From Clavelina lepadiformis (Eukaryota > Chordata > Ascidiacea > Aplousobranchia > Clavelinidae): DNA of 64,000 bases. The stretch lies in NCBI RefSeq assembly GCF_947623445.1, contig NC_135244.1, positions 1,860,001 to 1,924,000 on the forward strand. The letters are read 5' to 3'. This document shows positions 55,345 through 64,000 of the stretch, piece by piece. Every line of letters begins with the position of its first letter. Position 1 is the stretch's first letter. The translations under genes and the position numbers were made by a program. The notes under the pieces are model-generated. The model searched no databases. It saw only the letters and a list, made by a program, of their open reading frames with translations, and was not told the DNA's origin.

Positions 55345-57255
55345 TTGTTTCCTCTGCACACATTTATCATTTGAGCAATATCACATTTAAAATACTTTGG
55401 AGCATCGCTTCAAGCCAGAGTTGCCTAAAAATTAGCCTAAGAAAAAGTAATTTTCGCCTTCACAAAAACTTCCAAACACAAAACCAAAAGGGATCACATG
55501 GCAATGGATATCTTTTGTCATTAAATATAACTAGGTTACAAGGTTTGAAACCTTTAACTGGCGTAACTGAAACTACCATACAGTCATTTGAGTCGTTCAG
55601 TTACTGACGAAGATCGAGTGGCATAACGAATGAATACGTAAAAATATCGGGAATTTAAACAGAACTATTGACACCAGTAAAAACCTAGGTCTCTGAAGGC
55701 TGTCAGAGCCGAGGGCACACGCCCCAAGAGCTTTCTCCAAACCGTTGAAACCCATAGCCAAATATCGCGAGCTGCTTCCTTGTAATAACAGGGAATTCCC
55801 TGTTTAGAAATTCTTGATGATTAAAATAATTAATCATAATATTAAAGTAGTATTGGGTGGAAATGAAGTTGTCGATTGCGAAGTTGAAAGTTTTGAAACA
55901 ACGGTTGACAGCTTTGAGGTTGAAATGGTAACTTCTTACGGTTTCAAGGTGAAGAAAATGTACTTTGACATTTGTAAGTAAATTTATCAGAAATGATTTG
56001 TCCTGTAAAATGTGACTAATCAGTCGTTTTGACTGGATTATGTAAAAATATGAAAGCAGAAAACATGACAATCTATAGTCTCTGCGAGCAGAATCAACAC
56101 GTGTTAAGCATGGTGCCGTTGTGCTTGGCATGTACTGCTAAATTTCCACTGACAGACAAAGCCGCAAGCCTATTCACGTCTTTCAACAAATCAATAATTC
56201 ACTGGCAAAAACCTAACTCCAACCGCAAAAATTTGAATGGAGAAGATTTAACAATAGGTTCTATTGTGTAACACAGGATGTATTAATATCACAACCCATT
56301 TTATTAAAGTGTCAAATTTTCGGGAAAAAAACATACAAAACACGCCTTGTACAGCACACCACAGTCTTTGAAAGCAGAAATATTACCTTAAATGTTAATA
56401 ACCCAAAACCATAAAACAACCACAGTACAAAACCACGGTATTAACCGCACGAATGCGCGAAAACAACGTTGAAGCAAAAGCATAACGGAAAATATTTATA
56501 AAAACACAGAAATATCAATGAGATTAACACAAAAGCGCACATTTCAAAAGTTGGTGGCACTTAAAAAACTGGTCGTTGAGCAGAAACCAAACAATTTTTG
56601 ATTGGTCCAACGTCTAATTTGCTCTCGACCACAAAATAAAAACACAGTTGGCAAAAATTTAATTCATAGAATATAGTACCGGTAGACTCTTCGATGTAAC
56701 GACTTGTTAAAAAATAGCAACTACACAAAACGTGCATAACATGAAACTGGGACGTTCAAGTGAAAATGCAAACGTGGGTAGAAATAAGAAAACACTAAAC
56801 ACGGGCAGTTGAAGAGCTTTGACTTGGAACGTACCCTTCATGATGTGGATAAAAACGTGTAATGATGACGACGGTTTGTACCTTACGAATTCAACCGTTG
56901 CGCTTTATCGAACTGTGAACATTTTATACCCAATTATAGGTTTTTAACTCATTTAATTACAAAAACTTGTTAATGTTAAGAAAGTGTAATTGCAAGTATT
57001 CCCAAGATTTCCAGTGAAATAATAATGAGAAATCCCATTAAATTTTGATCAAATGCAGTTATAGGTAAAAGATACTGGGATATTTACGAGTACCTATTGC
57101 GCTCACTAAAACAAAAATGGCGAGTCATGCAAAGATTATTGTGCTGCATAGGCCTACACAGTACACTGAACCGGTGTGCAATGAATAAAGAAAAATAAAA
57201 GCTGAATTGAACAAGTTGTGCGGTTTAAGAAATCCACATAATATTCGATAAGACA
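55345..57255. other. Spacer upstream of STK32
   Basis: It should include the STK32 promoter at its left end and the 3'UTR of the mucin-like gene at its right end. A 142-codon minus frame (55703-56131) is AT-rich in codon use, has no recognisable motif and lacks splice or start context, so it is not called. Confidence 0.45.
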
Positions 57256-59122
57256 TCACATGCGCATCGGCACTGTGTGTTCGGCATACACGGCGTCGGG
57301 GCCATAATCATCAAAGTCATCCTTAAAATAGAAAGAAAAGTTTAAATTCGATTTTAAATTTGAAGTTTGACCAAGACTTAAAGAAAATGAACAACTGGTA
57401 TTACGACCGCTACTTTGCATTTTCCTACTTAGCAATGACCATTAATTGACGCCTAATTAAACTTAATAATACGTTAAAGTTAGCTCTCCTTGCACACTGA
57501 CACTGCCAAGTATTTCCAGTATCAGTGATATTGGGGCAAAATATTTGGTAGATAAGCGAATAGCTTTGCATGCTCACCATTGGCACTTCATGTAAACGAC
57601 GAAAGCGGATGGCGTGGATGAACCGCCGTTGGTATTTATAAAGGAGAACCAAGATAACAATGACAAGGGCAGCTGACACAAGTCCCAAGACCACACCAAC
57701 ACCGGGTGAAATGGAGGAATTAGGTGAAACTGTATATGGGCAAAATATCATATTACCAAAGCAAGACAATTCAAAAATCTGTACCAAAATATCCAACGGA
57801 CAAAATGCTCCATTTAGAATAGAAATCAATTTCTAGACCCATCTTATGTCCGTACCTGGATTTTGGATAACGCCTGCTGAAGTGGTTTCATCGTTATTTG
57901 AAGTTGTTGTTTCTTGCAGGCCTAAAAAATAACAGAAATGCAAGAATAGGTCTGGCTGCACATAAAGACATTTTTTTATAATTAGAACATAAATATGCAG
58001 ATGCATCCCACGTTTTAGAGCACATACATGACAATAATACTAACTTTGACTAGTTGTCGAAGACGTGGTTGGCGAACTGGTCGTTGTAGTTGTTGGATTT
58101 TCAGTTGTTGTATTTATTGGTGATGGAATGGTCGTTGGAGTTTCAGATGTTGACGATGTGGTTGATGTGACAGATGACGTTGTTGATTGTGTTGAGGAAG
58201 GCGTCACAGTGGGCGACACCTGTGTACTGGCAGTGGTTGATGCAGTTGTTGGCGGTGCAGTTGTGGTTGTTGTCGATGATTTAGCAACTGTTGTTTTCGT
58301 TGAAACCGTAGTTGTGCTAGTCGGAGACGTTGCAGTTTCAGTTACATTTTCTGAGTTTTTTACTCCAGTAACATTACCAGTGTTACTGTCACTTGTATTC
58401 TTATTTTTCTGGAGGTGTATGGTGTTATTCAACTTGTTCGGATGTGATTCTTCTTTGTTGTCTGTGTTTGTTTTGGACGAATTCTCTGACCCGCCTTGAC
58501 TATTGCTGCTTAACTGAGAACTGATCGAATGAGTCTGGTTATTTGTTGTTGAAGGTTTCTTTTTCACCGCGCCAACTGATTGTCGTGAGGAGGATGCAGC
58601 ATCGAGTGACTTCAATTTACTAAACAAAAAAACATAAAATAAACATACGAACATACAGAAGTCATGAAGCAAATGCAAAAGCACCAACTATATGAGACAG
58701 AAATCAAACAGCAAATCTAATACAAATTTATTAAATCACGCTTGCTGTAAGAAGATAGTTTCATGCTCACTTTTTATTTGGCTTCACAGGAGATGTTTCG
58801 AATGACAACACTGCGAAAACATAAGCAATTCAAAATCTCCTTTACAAAAATTGCTCAATAAACAAGTTTTAGAAAATGCTGTTACAATAAACATACATAG
58901 TCCATTGGTTATTGGCATGGCAATAAATGCAGTATATAGACAACAATATATAGCCATAGAACACGGCATATCATAGTTCAATAAGGAATATTTATTTTGA
59001 TAATCGCACACTATGTCCGTTGAGAATTGACTTTGAACTACAAAGGTTTTACCTTGAGAGAAAAGAGTGAGTAACAACACAATCCAGATACATATCTTCA
59101 TAAAATTGTTTGAAAATTTCAT
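57256..59122 (-). CDS. Mucin-like single-pass membrane protein
   Basis: Six exons (59053-59122, 58771-58810, 58045-58619, 57856-57921, 57578-57729, 57256-57321) join in phase to 322 residues. A signal peptide (ICIWIVLLLTLFSQG) is followed by a basic patch, then about 190 residues of Ser/Thr/Asn-rich sequence ending in dense Thr/Pro/Ser repeats with several N-x-S/T sites, a membrane segment (about 259-281, GVVLGLVSAALVIVILVLLY) and a 41-residue tail with a basic juxtamembrane part (KYQRRFIHAIRFRRL) and an acidic end (DDFDDYGPDAVYAEH). The layout is that of a heavily O-glycosylated type I surface protein. I cannot name a vertebrate orthologue. Confidence 0.82.
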
Positions 59123-59946
59123 GCTCTCTCCTCGAAGAACTAATTTCTAATAAAGTCAATAACAAAATTTCAGGTTAGTTCATTAGGATGTCAACCACGC
59201 ATTATCACCATTAACTTATGAATATTTATTTGTTTCTGTTCTGTGATAAAAATTTACCTTTCGATGTCTTCGTTATGAAGTTGTCATAAATGTTTATCTT
59301 AAAATGACATGGAATGACGTACAACAAAACTATTATAAAAAATTTGGTATTTCAAATATGACCTGTAAAAGAAAATATTTTGAATCAAAATAAGTAAAAT
59401 GCACACAAACGAGCACAATATCTGCAAGAAAATCTATGCACTGCATGTAAAATCAGTTATTAATTAGTATGAACAAGTAAAAAAGCAAGCACCAATGGGA
59501 GAGGGTAACAAGAGAATATTTTCAGGGTAGTTGAAAAGAAATCTCATATAGCATAAAATTCCTTTATAAAGTATTACTGCAATTCATTTCATGCTGCATG
59601 CTTTGTGGAGACATTTAAGCAATAACAAAGAAACACAACATATGTCGAGTGCAGTTGGGCAGTTTTTCAAGAAATGTTGGAACATGATATTGCCAGTACG
59701 TATGGAATCACTTGACTTCAGTCATCCTTGCTTGCAGTTACAAAGTTGGTCATAGACTTAAAGTTACGCCTGCTATTTCCTAACACACAGTTCAAGTCAG
59801 GTGGCTGTGATATGAAATGTAATGGTAATGATATTGAATTTTAAAAAAGTAACTTTTAATTCAATTTTATTCGTTACACTGCGGCACTTCACGAAGTTAT
59901 ATACCAGATTGTTAAATGCCCAGCAGTGTCGGAGCTGTAAATATTT
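59123..59946. other. Spacer between the mucin-like gene and the cysteine-module gene
   Basis: About 820 bases of AT-rich DNA. It should hold the mucin-like promoter and the 3'UTR of the gene to the right. No further feature was recognised. Confidence 0.4.
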
Positions 59947-61655
59947 TCATGCATCAGCAGTATCTTTGCATTCTGAAATTTCTTTCCTAATTTCCTCCGA
60001 GCATTTATTGCAGACATATGTGAAGCCAAAGCTGAGAGGGACTGAACCCTGTTTCTGCTTCAACTTGAACAATTTAGCAAAGTACGTATTCTCATTCCCA
60101 AAATCTGTGATCGTGGTAACCAGGTTGTCGTTGAACTTCGTACTGACATTGGAGCCACATACATAGCACAAGACCATCTCTGGCAGTGGTATCCGCGGCA
60201 GAACTGACTTAGTAATGTCCTGTTTCATGAAGTCTCGTTGCATTGGGTGCCAGCCTGGTTTGAATTTAGGTAGACAAGTGATGCATAGAAAGGTAATGGA
60301 GTTAAACAGCACTTTTGAACCTTCTGCTTCATTCTGAAGTAAAATGGTTGGATAAAATGGGACTCCGGCACGCATTTGCTCATACGAGGGTTTACAGTGC
60401 ACTGGGCAAATCGTGTTATGGATGGCATCAGTCGTCCCGCATGAATAACATACTAAGCCGGCTGGTTTTGATTCGTCACAAACTTCAGTTTCATTCAAAT
60501 GAGACGTGCTACTTGCCCCCGCCGGTTTGTCATTTCTGGGTATTTGCTTTTCACACGGAGTGCTTGGTCTGGATGATTTTTTAGAAGCAGGCACCACATC
60601 GTGTTGATCATCTTCACTCATGCAGTCATCTTTGTCAACGTAATTGTCACGTGAATGTTCATTTAGAATCTCTTCCAATTCTATCTGTACGACAAACAGA
60701 TTACATTTAACGTACAGTCCGCTATCCACAATCGAAACCAGTGCTGGATCATCACTGGTACTTATCAAGCACGGCGAATCAAAACTAATTTCAAGAAAAA
60801 TATACCTGCGACACAGGTTGGCGAATCTCGCAGCCATTCGGTCTTTTAAGCCAGTACAGACGCTTGCTTATCGGCATCCTCGTTCGCTCAAACGATTCCC
60901 ACTGCTGGCAGAGAAGAGCATTGCAGACGAAGCAGGCAGTAACTGACCAATCATCTTTCATGGCGTCTGCACCAGGAGCAGGATCATGATACTCCAGGAA
61001 AGGAAAAAAAGGTGTGTCCACGCGAGACCGAGGACATCTGGAGTAAAGTTGAACCATGTTGTCCTCACACGTTGCGTTACCGCAAACAAAACAGACAGCC
61101 ATCGATTGTTGAAACAAGTTCGATTGTCCATATGGGTGTCGCAAGAAGCTGTGAAGAACAGAAAAGGCAAAATGAAGGTGTCTAACAACAACAACAATTA
61201 TATTTTACACAATTACACAACAACCATTTAACATGTTCTACGGTTTCATAGGTCTGTTTATTGTACTTCTGAATAGTATAACATACGGCACAATAAAAAT
61301 GGAAATAAGATAAATTATCAAACTTTTTTCCCTCATTACATTTAACTTTCACCTTCCATCTGAATTTATCCATCCTGGATGTTGAACTCCGCCCCTGCGA
61401 GGAAGTTTCGGATTCTTTGCCCTGGCCCAACCCTCATCAGAAGGTCGTCGACCTATTTCAAAACAGCCTCAGCTTTAATGTCATAAGTGCGGCTTTGGTA
61501 TTAAAAGCAGAAATAATTTCACTTCAAAAGCTGTGCTACGTGCAATACAAAATTATTACAAATATCTCCAAAGTTATGCTTCTGATTATGACATATCTTT
61601 GGCTAATATCAAACTATACAGCAGTATAACACCACCTACTTCGTTTATCTGCCAT
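59947..61655 (-). CDS. Protein with three Cys-x2-Cys modules, function unknown
   Basis: Four exons (61640-61655, 61353-61452, 60806-61148, 59947-60684) join in phase to 398 residues, beginning MADKRSRRPSDEGW. Three successive modules share a layout: CxxCG, 45-75 residues containing an aromatic Pro/Phe/Tyr turn, then CxxC. They are CFVCGNATC...TPFFPFLEYH...CFVCNALLC, then CYSCGTTDA...VPFYPTILL...CITC, then CYVCGSNVS...TYFAKLFKL...CNKC. An acidic, Ser-rich linker separates the first from the others. There is no signal peptide. Zinc binding is likely from the paired cysteines but is inference. The 16-base first exon was chosen because it supplies an ATG in the right phase (CGAA|GTAGGT). Confidence 0.82.
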
Positions 61656-62004
61656 CAAGTTAATCAGGTGCATAAATTAATCGACCTCATATGAGCCTTA
61701 AAGCAAATCTCTAAAACAAGTTAAAGGAATATCTTACAAATTGGAACTCAGCGTTGCAACTGAATCAAGGTAAGAAATGCAAAGCAGTGTGAAAAAATGT
61801 TCAACGATAAATTGACACAAGACTTTCCATGAATGTCACTCTTAAAACAAGCAGAAGTATTATGTATGATGAATGCTGCTTCGAATTACAATATGTTGGA
61901 TAAATGTGTACCAAATATAAAGAATTTCTCAAGCAAACACAAAAATACACATTTGTCTACAATTTTTATCTGAAAGTTCTAAATTTTATGAATACACAAG
62001 TTTT
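61656..62004. other. Short gap between TMEM42-like and the cysteine-module gene
   Basis: About 350 bases separate the TMEM42-like stop from the next start on the same strand. On the minus strand a TTGTTTTAG acceptor-like site lies near 61710, about 55 bases before the ATG. Nothing else was seen. Confidence 0.4.
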
Positions 62005-62448
62005 TCAATCTTTCTTATCATCTTCTTTTAGGGAAGTATTTTCCGGACTGGAATAAACGATAGCCATGCCAGAAATTATAAGAGAAGCTCCTATCCACCA
62101 AATTATAGAAACTCTTTCATTAAACAGAAACCAACCAATTGCAGCTGACATTAATATATTTGTTCCGACATTGACAACCATTGCAACAGAGGATGATAAA
62201 GTTTGCATCGATTCAACAAAAAATGTCCACATTAGTCCATTTAGCACGATAGTCATCAGCAGAAAAACTAACCGAAGTGTCCACACCAGTGTCCAGCAGA
62301 AATTTTGCTCAAACTCTCCAACATTTACAAAAAACTCCATGGTTATCTCTCCCTGACTCATCAGTTTTCCAGTTGTGGAAGCCAGGGCAGCACAGAGGCC
62401 GGCCATGGTGGCAGTTATGTAGCCATTCATGATTGACGTTTCTGACAT
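62005..62448 (-). CDS. TMEM42: TMEM42-like multi-pass membrane protein
   Basis: An intronless 147-residue frame has four to five hydrophobic segments and the family signature region NGLMWTFFVESMQTLSSSVA, followed by NILMSAAIGWFLFNERVSI and WWIGASLIISGMAIVYSS. This is the EamA-like small transporter fold of TMEM42, whose substrate is unknown. A charged tail (LKEDDKKD) ends the protein. It lies 257 bases after the stop of SAP30BP on the same strand. Confidence 0.88.
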   Translation of the reverse strand: MSETSIMNGYITATMAGLCAALASTTGKLMSQGEITMEFFVNVGEFEQNFCWTLVWTLRLVFLLMTIVLNGLMWTFFVESMQTLSSSVAMVVNVGTNILMSAAIGWFLFNERVSIIWWIGASLIISGMAIVYSSPENTSLKEDDKKD

Positions 62449-62540
62449 GAGCAGTTATCGATGTCTCTATTCTCCCGCTGATTTATTTCATTACAAAAAT
62501 AATTTTTGACCAAGTTTACAATGTCCAGTTCAAGAGAGAC

Positions 62541-62598
62541 GCTAAAAATAGAATTTAGGATGATAGATAAGTCAGTCAAAGATAAAATTCAATTTATT
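62541..62598 (-). promoter_or_regulatory. Poly(A) signal followed by an acceptor-like site between SAP30BP and TMEM42
   Basis: On the minus strand AATAAA (62593-62598) follows the SAP30BP stop, and about 50 bases later CTATTTTTAG (ending 62542) looks like a 3' splice site ahead of the TMEM42 ATG. Both genes are intronless in their coding regions, so that acceptor could serve spliced-leader trans-splicing, which is known in Ciona operons. Confidence 0.45.
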
Positions 62599-62705
62599 GT
62601 TAAGACCAACGTGCATTGTGTAGTATTATGTAATCTTACATGAATACATGACAAAATTCTAAATCATAATTTGACAAAAACAGTGAAATATTTCAGTGAA
62701 TATAA

Positions 62706-63557
62706 TCAGGCTTTTGTCTTTTTAATGGAACCCACGGCAGATATGATTGTTGTTTTGGCACTAGGGACTGCACTTGGAGGTATTTTGGTGGCAGTAATTG
62801 TCTGTGCTTTGGCATCGTCAGCGGGTTTGTCCCATTTCGATTTTTTCACTGTATCTCCACTACCAGTGCTAGTGTTTGATTTTTTTACAGTTCCGGTGAC
62901 AAATTCCACTTTAGTTTTTTTCTCTCTTTCTTTTTTCGCAACATCCTCCCTCTGGGCTCGAGCTAAATCTTCATAATCAGGAACTTTTCTCCACGATGAT
63001 GGATCGTAGTCACATTTCGGAAAATTTGTTCCACGTTCCTCAATGTTAAGGAATAAGATGAGTTTGTCATAAATACTCGGATTCCTAAAATCCTTTCTTT
63101 CCTGAAAGACCTGATTTAAATTCTCTCCCTCCTTGATCTTCTTCTCGTAGAGCCTCTTAATTTTATCCTGTAATTGCTTGGAGCATTTTCCATCTGGTTC
63201 GGGAGGAAGTCTTGCTTCCTCTTCACTCATCTTCTGGAGTTTCTCGGCAAGGACTGTGGCACTTTCACAGCTGTATCTTTTAAATTTTGGCTGAGCTGGG
63301 ATCTCTGATTCATTGGAAACATGCTCCTCCTCATCGGAAACAATAATGTTTTCCATGTCGATGTCATCAACGATATCATCTTCATCATGATTTCGTTTTG
63401 GTTCAGATTCATCTTCGTCAACTTTAACTGATCCCACACCACCGTTCTCCTGGTCCAACACACCATTTGTGACTTCCTTCTCATGGTGATTGATCTCTTC
63501 ACCTTCCTCCTCTTCATCCGAGATTTCATACTGAGCAAGTGCTGATAAACCTGCCAT
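62706..63557 (-). CDS. SAP30BP: SAP30-binding protein (HCNGP) orthologue
   Basis: An intronless 283-residue frame begins MAGLSALAQYEISDEEEEGE. Residues about 14-95 are strongly acidic. The conserved HCNGP-like domain follows: LPPEPDGKCSKQLQDKIKRL, NPSIYDKLILFLNIEERGTN, FPKCDYDPSSW and EDLARAQRE, then a Lys-rich C-terminus. The vertebrate protein is about 308 residues. It is a nuclear protein linked to transcriptional co-repression and splicing. Absence of introns here, in a window where other genes have up to 18 exons, is notable. Confidence 0.95.
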   Translation of the reverse strand: MAGLSALAQYEISDEEEEGEEINHHEKEVTNGVLDQENGGVGSVKVDEDESEPKRNHDEDDIVDDIDMENIIVSDEEEHVSNESEIPAQPKFKRYSCESATVLAEKLQKMSEEEARLPPEPDGKCSKQLQDKIKRLYEKKIKEGENLNQVFQERKDFRNPSIYDKLILFLNIEERGTNFPKCDYDPSSWRKVPDYEDLARAQREDVAKKEREKKTKVEFVTGTVKKSNTSTGSGDTVKKSKWDKPADDAKAQTITATKIPPSAVPSAKTTIISAVGSIKKTKA

Positions 63558-64000
63558 TCTTTGTCAGTACAATAACACTAGTTAGGTAAATTTTTACTAC
63601 AACAAATGCACTTGTATCACACAGCAATCTCTGAAAAAATGGTAAGAAATACTTGAATACTTGCAGTTAAATGTGATATTGCAACAAGAAATGCATTCTT
63701 TAAAACAAGGGCTGCCATGTTTGATGTGTTTCGATTTTGTCAAACCTGTTTGCATTTTTGCTTTTAAGCTTATGTACAAGTTACTTAAAAAATGGGATCA
63801 AATATATGTGAAATTTAGCATTCATATATATATACCATCCTGTGACCCAAACTGGAAAATACGGCAGTGTTCGACAAGAAATTGTGTGTGGAAAGTTGCA
63901 AGTTTTCGCTTGATGGCATGTACTGAAGCCGTAATTCTACTTATTTTTTATTTCCAATCTTAATTTTTATATCTTAATTTCTACTTATCTCGTGATTCTC
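63558..64000. other. Upstream region of SAP30BP
   Basis: It should contain the promoter or trans-splice site of SAP30BP. Bases 63841-63886 are a copy of the dispersed repeat (CTGGAAAATACGGCAG...TTCGACAAGAAATTG) also seen at 24.2, 24.6 and 38.2 kb. No gene was found. Confidence 0.45.

Noticed and set aside
55703-56131. 142-codon minus-strand open frame
   Set aside because: It has no motif, no family likeness and AT-driven composition, and overlaps another long frame on the plus strand.
58065-58499. 144-codon plus-strand open frame rich in Val and Asp
   Set aside because: It is the antisense shadow of the Thr/Ser-rich exon of the mucin-like gene; Thr codons read backwards give Val, Gly and Ser.

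Overview
The window looks like nuclear DNA from an ascidian tunicate, most likely Ciona or a close relative. It is AT-rich, its coding genes are cut into many short exons by short introns, the palindrome TAGGCCTA recurs, and genes sit close together. All gene models below were built by hand by matching exon phase, splice signals and protein family similarity. No alignment or transcript data were used.

Layout: 0-6 kb holds a complete plus-strand ficolin gene (signal peptide, collagen stretch, Thr/Pro repeats, fibrinogen-related domain). It is flanked by sequences that also occur, fused to each other, as an empty copy just upstream. From 7 to 24 kb three genes lie on the minus strand: an ARM-like protein with a short RHIM-like C-terminal tail, a VIP36/LMAN2-type cargo lectin, and an 18-exon protein combining a J-like domain, TPRs, an RRM and a CCCH zinc finger. 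A small three-exon gene of unknown function runs on the plus strand at 25.4-26.2 kb, followed by two short DNA transposon derivatives.

From 29.6 to 63.6 kb all recognised genes are again on the minus strand: a TAPP-type adaptor with two PH domains (PLEKHA1/2), SIL1 (an ER nucleotide exchange factor), an STK32 (YANK) kinase, a mucin-like single-pass membrane protein, a protein with three Cys-x2-Cys modules, a TMEM42-like membrane protein and SAP30BP. The last two are intronless, with 257 bases between stop and start, an AATAAA and then a splice-acceptor-like site in the gap, so they may form an operon. The 37-43 kb region is gene-poor and carries two hAT elements with perfect 8-base target duplications. 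Two copies of a tRNA-like SINE lie at 47 kb and in the first STK32 intron.

Two genes, LMAN2 and SIL1, act in the secretory pathway, and ficolin is probably secreted. I see no common pathway across the window. The most unusual items are the ficolin filled/empty pair, the three-module cysteine protein, the J-TPR-RRM-CCCH protein, the RHIM-like tail, and three introns that appear to start with GC.
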